Of a DNA stretch of 64,000 nucleotides, positions 9,740 to 22,000 are shown one piece after another. Positions within the stretch are counted from its first letter, which is position 1. Every line of letters starts with the position of its first letter. The DNA is from Acanthamoeba sp. SK_2022b (Eukaryota; Discosea; Longamoebia; Acanthamoebidae). The position numbers and the translations under genes are program-made. The notes below the pieces were generated by a model. That model saw only the letters and a program-made list of their open reading frames with translations. It did no database searches and was not told the origin of the DNA. The stretch is taken from contig JANDJZ010000007.1 in the NCBI GenBank assembly GCA_027943245.1, positions 186,001 through 250,000 of the forward strand, read 5' to 3'.

Positions 9740-11575
9740 TCACTGGCTGGGGGCGTGCTGGATGGGTGGCGGTGGGATGCCCTCGATGGTGGGGTCCTTG
9801 GAGAGGTCGTCGAGCTTCCTCTTGGTGCCCACGTTGAGGTTGAGGTGTGGCGCAACGGCTCCGTAGGGCGAGGGGTGAGCCTGGTGCTGGGACGAGTGGG
9901 GCTGGTGCTGCGAGGGGTGCGGGGCGTGCGACGGGTGGCCGCCGTGCGAGAGCTGGAGGGGCTCGCCCTCGAGATCGGCGCCGACGTGGCTCATGTCCGG
10001 CAGGTTGACCAGAGCGCCCGGGGGCAGGTGGTGCATGGAATGCTGGGGGTGCTGATGCATGGAGTGCTGCTGGTGCTGATGGGTGTGAAGCTGGTGTTGG
10101 TGGGGCTGGTGCTGGGAGAGCGGAGAGTGCTGAGCGTGCTGGTGCTGGAGCGACTGGAGTTGCGGGTGCTGGTGAGGCTGGTGCTGGGAGAGCGGAGAAT
10201 GCTGGGCGTGCTGATGGTGGGCGAGCTGAGGCGGGTGCTGGGCGTGCGGGTGCTGGTGGGCATGAGCGGGGAGGGGCGCGTGTGTGGGCAGTGGAGATGA
10301 GTTGGTGATGTGGTGGTGCGTAGGGAGAGGAGGCAAAGGCGCCGCTCTGTTGTCCATGCCGTTCGTGTGCATCACCGAGTAGGTGGGCTCCTCGGGCTCG
10401 GGCCGGGGCTCCTCCTCCGGGGGCGCAGCGGCCTTTCTCCTCTCGGCGGCCTCCTTCTGCTCCTGCATGAGAACCGCTAGCCGGTCCTTGAGATTCTCGA
10501 ACATCTTGGCGTGCACGGGCTTGCCCCTGAGCGACTCCTCTGCTTCTTCCAGCGAGAACCACTTCCTGAGCCTGTCCTCCTCTTCCCACTTGTCGAGCTC
10601 TTGTGTGATCTGATGTATTGATCATGAAGCCAAGTGAGGCCAAGAGAGCGTATGGGCGTGAGAGGAGGGGCAGACACGAGGATGCGTACGTCGAGCATGA
10701 AGATGGAGGTCTTCGTGCGCTTGTCCTGGTTGGTCCAGACGCCGAGGGGACGCTCGGGCTCACGCAGTCGGCCCACGACGCCCGACTTCTCTCTGGTCTC
10801 TCGCATGGCGGCCTCCGCTGCGATCTCGCCCGGGTCGATGTTGCCCCTGATCACCGTCCAGCGCTCTGGCGAGGTCTTGCTCGACACCAGAAGCAGTTCG
10901 GCATAAGTACCTGAGGTGACAGCGTCAGAACTGCAGCCGCACAGGCGGGTGTGACCGAAGGGGCGTGTACCGTCATTGTGGAAGCGGACGGGGAAGGTGC
11001 CCGACTTGAGGCGGTAACCCTTTTCGTCGCAGACATAGGGCTGCGTCCTTCGCTTCTTCTTCGGCGGCAGATTGCCCAGCAGCGAATCCAGCTTTCCCTG
11101 AGAGCGAAAGAGTAATCTTAGACGCTACACAGCGCTCCCGCCTCATTATCCGTGGAGTTGGGTAATGTTGTTGGAATACGCAAATTGCCAAGGGGGTGCC
11201 ACGAAATTGGGTGGGGTGGGCACCTCTTCCATCGGTGGCTGCATGAATAGACACTGGCAAGGATTTCACCACAGGACTTGCGCAATTGTTGAGCCCCAAT
11301 ACGCACAGATTGTGGGTTTGAGTGGCCAAATCTTTGTGTGCCGCTGTTGGTCGACAAATACCAACCGTTTGTCGACACCTGGCCAGCGAGAAAAAGCATT
11401 TCTCTTTCTCGTTCTGTTGGAAAGCCCAGCCGTTTTGCGCAAAGACAGCTAGGACGCGAACAAACCAACGGGTTACCGAAGAGGCACACGAGGCCGTGCC
11501 CTACTCTTTGTAGTGGTGCCGGATGAAAGACACCCGAAACTCGAGGGGGAGCACAGATCGCTCTGAAGCAGACAT
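9740..11575 (-). CDS. Nudix hydrolase, DIPP-like, with His/Gln-rich tail
   Basis: Resembles diphosphoinositol polyphosphate phosphohydrolases (NUDT3/Aps1), which hydrolyse inositol pyrophosphates and ApnA. Exon near 10975-11100: LPPKKKRRTQ basic stretch. Exon 10690-10900: LLVSSKTSPERW followed by the Nudix box G(5)E(7)RET-R-EK-SGV, where the second Glu of the canonical REUxEExGU is Lys. Exon from about 10615 to the stop at 9740: KWFSLEEAEESL matches the DIPP EWF-IEDAI segment, then about 200 residues of His, Gln and Pro repeats ending IPPPPIQHAPSQ. The start at 11575 (MSASERSV) and the first intron are tentative; more exons may lie in 11110-11500. Confidence 0.75.
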
Positions 11576-11598
11576 TTTTGGTATGAGTGGGTGTTAAC

Positions 11599-11610
11599 TA
11601 TAAAAATAGC
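11599..11610. promoter_or_regulatory. TATA-like element in divergent spacer
   Basis: ctataaaaatag lies 25-35 bases upstream of the minus-strand Nudix start and about 185 bases upstream of the plus-strand PH-like start. On the plus strand it reads TATAAAA, so either gene could use it. Confidence 0.4.
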
Positions 11611-11785
11611 TCAAAATTTTTGGTCAGAATAAAGGGCAAAAAATCGAGGGTTTTGCTCACCTTGTTGTGGTGCGCTGTTGTGGCGTCGCCGACACGTTCG
11701 GCACACGCCAACAGTATCGCGAATAGACGTCCCAGGCACAAACACCACAACTAAACCCAAGAGGCATACACCCACACACCTGGCC

Positions 11786-13714
11786 ATGTCGCTGCTGTCT
11801 ATTCGGGAGGGGGAGTCTGGCAACCACCACCAACACCACAAGGCCAGAAAGGACTCGGCCTCCAGCAGGGCGCTTCTTTTCGAGAAAGTCAAGGAAGCGG
11901 AGGAGCGGCTCGTACGTTCCGGGTATGTCTTCGGATGTTTGATTCTTCAGCTTGAATCCGCCGCTGCACGGACTCTGACGGTCGTGGCCTCCCCGCAGGA
12001 GTGACGCCGTTGAGGAAAGTCTGGTCATTATCAGCCCGCATGGGCTCAACCCCAAGGTGAAGCGTCTTGTGCTCAAGTCGTACTGCCTGACCGTTCTCGT
12101 ATGCCCTCCTTCTTCCTCAACAACCACAAAACTGACTCATATATTAAATCGTTATTTTAACCTATAATTTACTGAAATTACTTTTACACGGCGCAGGGCT
12201 ACAAGACCGGCAAGTTCAACAGACAATGGCCGCTGGAGGACATCGTCAAGATCAAGCGTCACGCCATCAACCACAACTGCTTTACCGTCACCTGCCTGGT
12301 ACCGTGTTCCCTTCACTGCAGCCGTTCCTTTTCCGGTCTTACACGGCGCTCGCACTCACCGCTGCACCCACTACCGGTCTCGGACTCACGCAAACAGGAG
12401 CGGAAGAAGAAGAAGATCAAGAACCAGAGATACAGCTTCGAGGTCAAGAGTGAGATCGAATGCTGGCGGTGGATCGAGGTGCTCACGGCCGCCACGTCAG
12501 CCGTGCTCAACGAACAGAACAAGTCCGATGCCTCGCGCCAGCTGAGCTCCAGCGACAGCGGCATGCTCAGGCGCAGCCGATCGACGTCGGCCCCGCCGGC
12601 CATGGCCCCGCCGCTCATGCGCGGTATGACGCCCACACAGAACGGCAAGGCTTCCGATATCGACGACGACGACGACGATGAGCACGATCCCTACGCCGAC
12701 GAGCAGACGGACGATGACGAGGACGACAGGCTGCACCATAACCACTCCCACCACCACCACCAGGGCGCCATGCACAAGGAGAAGGAGGCCGAGCCCCAGC
12801 AGAGGAAGAGCCTCCACCCCGAGCAGAAGGCCGACAGCTGGGCTCGCTTCCAACCCAACGGCGCCACGCTCTCCCCGCCCGGCACGCCGATGAAGAATGT
12901 GAACTTGAGCGGGCCTGCGGCCTCGGTCACGTTCAACCCCTTCGCTCCGGCGTCGGGCCAGCAGCAGCCGGCAGCTCAGCCCATCAGCCCCTACACGGCT
13001 CACCAGCACCAGCACCAACTTCAGCAGCAACACTCGCTGCAACAGTTTCCTCCTACACAGCAGCAGCAGCAACAACAGCATATCAACATCCAACAAGCCT
13101 ATCACCCCCAGCAGCAGGTGGTGCCGCACAACTACCCCCAGTCGCCCCCCGGCCAATCGCTCGCGTCACCTCCCTCCTCGATGACACCCATGTCGCCACC
13201 GTCCTCGGGCACTGCTGCGCAGCACAAGCCCGCCGAGGCGCCCAAGAGCGCTCCTTCCGTCTACATCACTACCATGTCGCCTCCGGCTCACGTACGTATC
13301 ACATCGCGCCCACACACAGACGCGCGCACAGCTCACACCGCCCTTCCCTTTTCTTGGTGGGACAGATGCGCATCGTGCAAGATCTCGGACTCCTGAGCGC
13401 CACCGGCAGCGCCGCCGCACCCACTAACCCCACCCAGTGCGGAGCCCAAGTCGAGGCCGCGCTTCAGGCCGCCAGACAGGAGCTCTCCCTGCGCGCCGCC
13501 TCTCGGGGAGCCAATGCCGTCTTCCAGACCTCGTACGCTACACTCTCCCGCTCCAACGCCTCCTCGCTCCGGTCTTGAATTCAACCGTATTAACGGTCGT
13601 TCTCTTGTGGTTGCGTTGCTTCCTCTTTGCAGCTTCAGCACAGCGTTCCATCAGTGGGGCGTGACGGTGCTTGCCTGCGGTACCGCGTGTGTAGCCACCA
13701 TGGTCACAAATTGA
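11786..13714 (+). CDS. PH-like N-terminus with disordered linker and YbjQ-like C-terminus
   Basis: The first three exons (from MSLLSIREGE) give a beta-rich module: LVIISPHGL, VLKSYCLTV, then WPLEDIVKIKRHAIN-CFTVTCL and RYSFEVKSEIECWRWIEVL with the Trp-bearing C-terminal helix typical of PH domains, which bind phosphoinositides or proteins. Then about 250 residues of low complexity: an Asp run, a His cluster, and Gln and Pro tracts. The last two exons form VEAALQAARQELSLRAASRG-ANAVF then WGVTVLACGTACVATMVTN, resembling the YbjQ/DUF74 fold (helix, GANAV, ..GTAV). The final intron (GT at 13531, AG before 13620) is needed to reach this end; without splicing the frame stops at 13576. Function unknown; PH assignment moderate, YbjQ-like moderate to low. 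Confidence 0.65.
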
Positions 13715-14288
13715 GAGCCTACTGTCCGGATTACCAACAAGCGTGTAGATATAACCTGCCTCGGATGAGGCAGAAGGGCCCTGTTCCATGGCGCATAAAC
13801 CTTTCTTGCAAGTCGCCCAGTGTATTTTTGACATGCTTGGTCTGCTGTGCATTCCGCAGATGGATGAACGCCGCGGAGGCTTACCGAGAACTGTGGCTCC
13901 TGGGAGCTTGCCTAAAAGGTGCCGGTTGTTTCTCTCCTCGACGCCGAACCTCTTTATCACCGGTGCGACTGTACCTGGGTGGCCGTGGTAGTTCGCCTTT
14001 GCCCTTGTCCTTTGGCCAGGCACGCTCACCATCTTTGCCAGATCTTTACAATACGTTAGCCTTTCTTAAGATTATTAAGATTTTCGCTCGGTCTTAAATA
14101 GACAGCTGCTTTTTGTGAACCGGAAGGTATCGCTTGGAACGTAACGGGTTCAAAGCTGGCCACGATTTCTTTGTGATGGCATTGTGTCTCATCAAATTTC
14201 GCTAATTGTGCTACCCTCCTATTTCTTCCTTTTCGGTCGTGGCACAGCACCACAGAACTGCACCTGCCAGTAATCACTCTCACACGGG
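13715..14288. other. spacer before the PAS kinase
   Basis: No firm exon. An open stretch at 13861-13918 after a cag acceptor-like site reads MDERRGGLPRTVAPGSLP and could be a 5' exon of the PAS kinase, but nothing confirms it. Confidence 0.35.
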
Positions 14289-16496
14289 ATGGAGAAGGCG
14301 GTAGTGACGATAAGCGCCGGCGGTATCATCCGCTCGGCCAACCACTGCGCTGTGGCCATGTTCGGCTATACGCGGCCTAGCGACCTCATCGGCCAGAACG
14401 TGAGTGTGCTGTGTCCGCCTCCCTACAAGGAGCAGCACGACTCCTACCTCCAACACTATCACGAGACCGGCGTGTCCAAGGTTCGCCTCGCCTCATCGCG
14501 CCGTCTCTCCGCACGGCGGCGTACCGCATCTAATGACCACTCTCGCGATGTCTTGTCCTCGTGTGCGCCACCGACGCTACCTGTCGTGCAGGTCATCGGT
14601 GCGTATAAATGTGTCCCTCCAGCTGCAACGCAATCGACCCAACGCCACTAGGCACCTCGGCTCACGGCTCCGACCGATCCCTCTAACCCGCGTTGGCATC
14701 CAATGCGCCAACATGGCAGGCAAGAGCCGGGTGGTGGAGGGACAGAAGAAGGACGGCACCATCTTTCCCATTCGTCTGGCCATTTCCGAGTTGGTAGTGG
14801 GCGAGGAGACCTTCTACTGCGGTCTCGTCGAGGAGCTCGAGGTATCTTGTCATTATCATCGGCCACCCCATCCCACTTCGTCTTGAATTTTATATGTGTT
14901 TTTCGTGTGCAGGATCAGTCGTGTCTCATCACGATCAATGCCAAGGGGATCATCCTCTCCGTGAACGGGAGGACGACCCAGCTCTTTGGCTACAAAAAGG
15001 TCTGGCACCACGCGCTACTCGTATCACGCTCGCCTGATGACTGACAGTTTGCGAGCAGTCCGAGATGGTGGGCCAAAACATATCGATGCTCGTGGACGAC
15101 CAGTACGCCGACAAACACGATGCCTTCGTCCAGCGGTATATGCATGGCGGCGGTATTGTGCCCTCTTGTCCGTCCAGCCGATATCGCTCAACCACAAACC
15201 GCGCGCTGACCCTCTGACTTCGCTGCTTTCAGTGCCGCGCGTGCTGAACCGTGTGAGAAACCTCACAGCGATGCACAAGGACGGACACCCAATCACGATC
15301 AGGTTTGTCCCTCTCTTGTGTGCCTGTGCATGGCTGGTCCCGTCCAGCTAACGCCAAGGCTGGCCTGGCAGTTTGGAGGTCCACGAGCGGCGCGAGGGCG
15401 CTCATGTCATCTTCGTGGGCAAGATCAACCAGATCACAGAGGAGATGGAGGCCATCATCACCATCGACAAGAAGGGGTACTCACGCCGCTGCCTCTCTTT
15501 CTCCACCACCACCTTCTCGCTCTGACACGCTGGTGGTTACCACCGCTCAGCATCATCCAGGATGTGAACCAAAACCTGTGGGTCCTGTACGGCTACTCGC
15601 GCGAAGAGCTTCTGGGCAAGAAGATCAACATGCTCATGTGCAGCCCCCATTCTCAAATGCACGACACCTACCTGCGACGTACGTCACTCACCCACCAGAC
15701 GAGGTTTTTCCCCATAATTTTTAGTACCAAATGTCTGTTTCCTTATTTTCTAATGTGTTTTCAGTTTTTTATTGATCAATTTATTCTTGTTTACGGGCCG
15801 GCAGGCTATCACCAAACTGGGAAGAGGCGGATTATCGGCATGCCTCCCCGCATGGTCAAAACCAGACACAAGGTGTGCCCCTTCCCCTTCCTGCTTGACG
15901 TGTGGCTCGCCACCCATCCTGTAGGAGACTGTCTGTCAGCCGCTACGTTTGTTCGGCTGCACGACTGAACACGCGTGTGGGTGAGAACAGGACGGGTCGA
16001 GCTTCTACGTGTACCTGGAGGTGAACGAGTTTGAACAGGGCGACCAGACGTTCTACGGCGGCAAGATCAGCCGCGTGCTGCGCCACCCCCACAGCAGCAG
16101 CACGGGCAGCATCAAGGGCAAGGAGAGTCATGACCACCACCAACAAGAACAGCGCGATGGTGAGAAGGAGAGCATTGACCACGACAATCCCATCTACATC
16201 GGCAACTACAAGGTGGAGAACACCATCGCTGAGGGGCTCTACGGCAAGGTCAAGATTGCTACTCATCGGCTCACCGGACAAAAGGTTCCCTCCCCCTCAC
16301 CGCCTCCGCCTCTCTAGTGGTGGGCAGACAAGACTTACCCTCCCTTTGTTCCCAGGTAGTGTTGAAAGTGATCGAACGGAGCAAGATCGACAAGGAGCGC
16401 TTCAGGGAGATCGCGCTCATGAAGCAGCTTCGACACAGACACGTCGTGCGCATGCTCGAGGTGCTGCCCTATCCTGCTCTTTCCTCTTTGCGCGTG

Positions 16497-16562
<66 letters not shown>

Positions 16563-18015
16563 GCGCGTGAACACACCACACACGCACTCACGCGCCGCTC
16601 GCGGTAAGGTGATCGAATCTCCGGACCGGCTCTTCATCGTGTACGAGTTTGTGGACGGAGGCGAGCTCTACGACTACATGATGAGCAAGCAGTACCTCTC
16701 CGGTACCTCCCTCCACACTCCCGCAGCAGCACCTACAGACACGCACGCGCACGGTGTCCCCGGATCGGAGCTGACTGAAAACGACTCCGGCCTTCCTCGC
16801 GCTTGGGCGGCAGAGGACGAGGCGCGACAGTTTTGGCGCCAAATCGTGATGGCGGTCAAGTACATGCACACCCACAACATCGCCCACCGAGATCTCAAGG
16901 TGTGCCTCGTTTCGAATCTCCTTATTCTTCTCGTATTTCTTTCTTGCTGTTTGTTAATTTATGACACCCTTCGCGAGCTCACCGCGGGCACTAACATGTG
17001 TGGCCAGCTGGAGAACGTGATGCTCAACTCGCGCAAGGAGGCTGTGGTCATCGACCTCGGACTGGGCAACTTCATGAAGCCCGACGAGCTCCTCTCGACC
17101 TTCTGCGGCTCCACCGCCTACGCTGCCCCCGAGATGTTCCTGTGCCAGGCACGCCGCACTACCAGACGCACCGCTGCCCGGCCCAGCGATTGCGTAGGGC
17201 TGATCCGTGTCTGTGCGGTGCGCGCGTTTGTGGCGGGAGAGCAGGACTACGTGGGTTCGCTTGTGGATGTGTGGAGCATGGGGGTGATGCTGTACTGTCT
17301 GGTGCTGGGCTTTCTCCCGTTCGAGGACCCGCAGCGCATCGTCCATGCCGACTTCGTGCCCTTTGCCGAGGCCGAGGAGGACGGCATCTTCGTTTCGCCC
17401 GGTATTCTCCTCCCCCCCCCTCTTCCTCCGCCGCTGCCATCCGATTGGAGGCTGACTGCGCTCGCGCCCTCCCGTAGAGTTTGCGGACCTCATCACGAGG
17501 ATATTCCAGAAGGACCCGGCCAAGCGCATCACGATAGACGGCATCATCAACCACCCATGGACCACCAAGGCACACCTCCACCACCACCACCATCTTCTTG
17601 CGGAAGGGGAGGTCAGGCCTGACCCGGGAGGGCGGGTGGCGGTGACGGCGCTGAGCAGGGACTGCCGCCAATCACGGAGGCCGAACTGCAGAGCTCGGAG
17701 AGCGTGGACACGGCCGAGCAGGAGGAGCTGCTCAACAAGCTCAAGGAGTTCGGCTTCGGACAGGTCCGTCCCGCGAACGCGTCATTTCTACGAGCGTGTG
17801 CGTGGTTGACTGACGCCGCCTGTTCGAGCACAGGACGTGGTGTTGAAGAGCATCAACGCGCACGAGTTCAACGCCATCACGGCCTCGTTCTTCCTGCTGC
17901 AGAAGCAGATGCAGGAGGGCCGACGAAAGACCAGGTCGCCCGCCCACACCCGGCGCGCTGGCGCAGACGCCACAGCCCGCGGCGGTGGCTGTCCCTTTGC
18001 CCATTCCAGCGCATG
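14289..18015 (+). CDS. multi-PAS serine/threonine kinase with UBA-like tail
   Basis: Three tandem PAS modules followed by a kinase. PAS1: VVTISAGGIIRSAN-MFGY; PAS2: CLITINAKGIILSVNG-LFGY; PAS3: EAIITIDKKG-VLYGYSREELLGK. Each is followed by DG-type repeats ending in YxxxLEVNE. Kinase: loop AEGLYGKVKIA (first Gly of GxGxxG is Ala), VVLKV Lys, HRDLK, DLG in place of DFG (metal Asp kept), APE, and SLVDVWSMGVMLY, closest to the SNF1/AMPK/MARK group. After the kinase a 47-base intron leads to TEAELQSSESVD and a UBA-like LKEFGFGQ..AHEFNAITASFFLL, as in SNF1-related kinases. PAS modules probably sense a ligand or redox state and control kinase output. Upstream exons are possible, so the start is uncertain; a TG repeat sits in the intron at 16.5 kb. 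Confidence 0.85.
16499..16561. repeat. (TG)n microsatellite in intron
   Basis: About 63 bases of TG repeat in the PAS-kinase intron between the LRHRHVVRMLE and VIESPDRLF exons. Confidence 0.95.
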
Positions 18016-18254
18016 AGTGGTGTCTGGGAGTGGGCAAACCATCACACTCGATTGCCTTCTCCAGCCCAGAGTTTTTTCCCATGGACGAGAACCGAACTAA
18101 GCTCAAACTGCACTGAGGGTTTTGTTGGTTGCCGTTGTTCTTGTGGTGGGGAAAAGTACGAGGCCAACCAACCCCGCAATCGGATTGAAAACCAGAAAAA
18201 GGAAAGGTGATGGAGGTAATCAGACCCGCGGGGCTATGATGTACAACAATTGGC

Positions 18255-18989
18255 TCAGGCGGAATGTTGAAGCGCGGCAAGCACCTTCTTGATGGCTTCG
18301 GTCTGTGCAACCACACCGAGGGGGCGTCGTGAGTCAGAGCGATTTCCGCGCTGCGTTGCGTTGCCTGTTGATGAATACGTGCCTGGACTTGGGTGTTCTT
18401 GAGCTGCTGCTTGAGGGAGGCAGCGCAGAGAACGTTGACAACGTCCTTGACGGTCCGGCGCAGGCCCTCGAGCGCCTGCCGCACCTGGTCGGTCTTGACC
18501 TCGCCCGAGGCCGCCGTGACAGCCGTCAGGATCTTGACCTGCACGGCGCGATCGTTGACGATCTTGGCGTACTCGATCAGCTGCGCCTTGATCGCCGGAT
18601 CCGCGGTCGCCGCCATCTCCCGCAGGAGCTTCGAAAGCTGCATAGACACACGACACACGCGTCGTGAGACACTGCGTTGCCGCGCGTCTGAGAGGAGCGT
18701 CAGGAGCGTGCGCGCGTACCAGGCGAGCGTGCTCGGAGACCTCCTTGCTGTTGGTGAGCGCCTGCTCGGGCGTGGGGCGCGAGTTGGCCACCGCCTTGTC
18801 GATCGCCTTCAGGGGAGGAGAAGAGAAGGAGGGAGGTAAAGCATTCGTTCTGGACAACTGGTGGGGCAGGGGCACGTACGGCAATGGTGTCGTTGGCGGT
18901 GTTGAGCACGTTCTTGGACGCGCCGGAAGCAGAGGGAGCTGCGCCGGTGGCGTTGTCCATCGCTCTCATGGCCTCGTTCACCTGCACGG

Positions 18990-19045
<56 letters not shown>

Positions 19046-22000
19046 CCGTTGTGTGAGCGAGGGAGAGACACGTTTCGGAGAGGCGCGCAAGCGGTCTGGC
19101 AGAAAGAGGTACCGCTGCGTTGCCACGGCTGGCGCCATGCGATTCTACGGTCGCACGGATGGCGACGGCCAGCTGGCGCTGAGCGTCGGCCAACACCTTG
19201 TGCGCCTCGCTGTCTCCGAGCCTCGACGCCGCCTCGTGAGCCGCTTGGATGACCTGCACCACACACACGTCACGCCACCACAAGCAAAAACTCGTTGGCA
19301 ATGACACTAGGGGTAGGGGAGAGTATGTGGGGGGGGGGGCACTCACCCTCTGGGCGGCCTCACGCAGCTGGGCAACAGTGCGGAGGGTCTGAGGGTTGCC
19401 TCGGGCAGAGGCCTCGACCTGGTCGGCCAGCGCGAGGGCCACGCCGGCCTGCTCTCGCGCCGCGGCGATCAGCTCGCTCTCCTCACCTGCACCCCATTTC
19501 GCACGTCAGCCATCGCATACGCACGCACACGCGCGCGCGAAGAGGAAGCGCACCGGTGGCGACGTGGGCAGGAGCGGCGGGCGCGGCGGAGGTGGCAGAG
19601 ACGGCGGAGGGTCCCTTGAAGGCCGGCAGGTTGCAGGCCGTGTGGAGCTGCTGGATCTTGCCGATGAGCTGGCCGTGCGGGCCGCTCGTCGACTGGCCGG
19701 CGTTGGCCGCGGCCACCATGGCGTCGCCCGATCCCTTGATCTCGCTCGCGATCGCCTGCAACACGGGCCAACGACGGCGATGACCACGACGATGGCAACG
19801 ACGAGCGGTAGGAAGAAGGCGTCATGAGGCCAGGCCACGGTACCTTGATCTGGCTCGGCGAGGCGGCGTTGCCGGGCTGCTTGGCGATGGCGTCGGCGTC
19901 GGCTACCAGCTGGCCGGTCAGGGCCTGCAGCTTCGTTGCCGCCTGGTCCCGCGCCTGCGCGTTTCCGCCAGCGTTGGCCAAGCGTTGAGCCTACGCATGC
20001 GCACGCCCGCCGTCCATCGGGAGGAGAGCGGTGAGTAGGCCGCCCGCGAAGCAGAGGGAGCGGCGAATGGGAGGTGTGCCTGGCCGGCGATGTAGTGGGT
20101 CGTGAGCTGGAGCTTGTTGTCGAGCGGCCAGTGGGAGGTGGTGAAGCTCATGGCGTTCTTGAGCTGCTCCATGGCGTCCTCCATGGCCAGCACCTTCTCC
20201 TGCACCTCGCGCTTCAGACGCTCGTCGGTCGGGTTCTTCTGCAGCGCCTGCGCTTTGTTGATCAACTCCGTGCTGTGCGTGTGTGCATGTGTGCAAATGC
20301 AAGGAATGGGTAGGTTAGACGCAGAAGAAGGGGACTTGCTGTAGGGGGAGGTGAGGGAACCAGAGGCCGCGGATGCGGAGGAGGGCCTCCTCGATAGCCT
20401 GACGCGCGACGGGGTCCTGCGCCTTATCGCTGATGACCTGTGCCTGCTTCACCAGCTCCAACGCCAGTCCAGCCACCTTGACACGTCCCGCGCCACGTTA
20501 GCATTATATTGGGGGGGGGGAGGATGTGAAGTATTTGTAAAGTGACACAGAAAAGTACACAGATATCAGTAATAATTTAAATATTAATAAATAATTATTA
20601 AGTACCTTTTTGGCGAGGAATTCATTGAAGTCGTCGGTGGAGTTGGCGGCCGAGGCGGCAAGCTGGCGGGTGCGGCTGAGGAGATCCTCCCCGAGGCGCA
20701 GGGACTCGTAGATCTGATTGGCGCCCTGCTCCACGCGATCCCACGTCGACGTGAGGTACGATGAGCGCTGGATGTTGGCACCCTGTCGCCGCCGGCCACC
20801 ACCACCACCATTGAATCGTTTGTTAGTGGTGGACAATAACAAGCGCGTCGGTCAGCCCACCACCTCACCACGCGCATACGCGAGACGACGATGGCGATGA
20901 AGATGATGATAATGATGATGAAGAAACGCACTTGGAGAAGGATTCTGTAGGCGTTGGCGAGCTTGTTGGTGGCGTTCACGAGGTCGTCGTCATTGTCGGG
21001 ATTCTTGCTCACGGCGTAGGCGGCACGGTCCAGCTCGGGGCTGGCCTCCCTGTGTGTGTCGTTACAAATGATCGAACCGTAAGTGTCGCGTGAGTGCGGC
21101 TGTGCGCGCAGTCGCTGGTGGTCGTTCTGAGAAAGGGAGGGAGAGGAGCGCGTTACTTGAGCGCGGCGAGACCCTGCAGGAGGATGACGCGCTTCTGGCC
21201 GTCGGGCGTTCCGGTGCCCACCTTCCACACCATCTCGCTCAGGAACTCGTTCTTCTCCGCGGCCACCTGAAGGATACAATGAGGGGGGAGGGCGTAAGGG
21301 AAGTGAGCGCCCAGAGTCGAATTGGAGGCTCGTGAGGGGCTAGGCGGGGCTCACCCTGGCGGCGTCCATGGAAGTGCCGCTGGAGCTGAGAGTGCTCTCG
21401 CCGATGGCCTTGCTGGCAAGCAGCGCCTCCTGTGCAATCAGACGGGTTCATCGGCGGATTGGTCGTCAGAACACGCACACGCACAATTACACACAAATAC
21501 GCGCGCGTCCATTCGTTGTTTACCTTGACCAAGTTGATGATCCTTCGTGACGAGCTCTGGTCGACGGTGAGCAGCAGCTTGTCGACGCCCATGCCCACCT
21601 AATCAGCCCCACCACACCGCCAACGCACGGAAGAGTGTGAGACCGCATGCCATGGTATTTGCAGTTCATCACCGGCTCCCTCCTGGAGCGATGCGACAGA
21701 GGTGGCGGCACCGTCTGGGCGGCATCGGTGAAGGCGCGCTTGGAAGCCGCAGCGGCGGGGTTCTTGAGGAAGGCGGTAAAGGCGGTCTGTGCATGCGTGG
21801 GATGTCAAGATAGGCCCCACTACTTACCACGTAGCAACGGCGCAAGCAACATGGGAGAGGCGGAAAAGCCTTACCACGAGGGCAGTGACGGAAGCCGACA
21901 TTTCTCTGATGACCTCAGTGGCCGCCTTCTGGTACTCCTCATCGCCCGAAGCCAGCGCGAGTTGCTAAACACACACCGCACATGCAGGCACACGACATCA

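Noticed and set aside
10991..11489. minus-strand ORFs inside the Nudix gene's first intron
   Set aside because: Frames lack similarity and splice support; treated as intron, although an extra exon cannot be excluded.
12497..13156. long minus-strand Leu/Val-rich ORF
   Set aside because: Shadow of the Gln/His/Asp-rich linker of the plus-strand PH-like gene.
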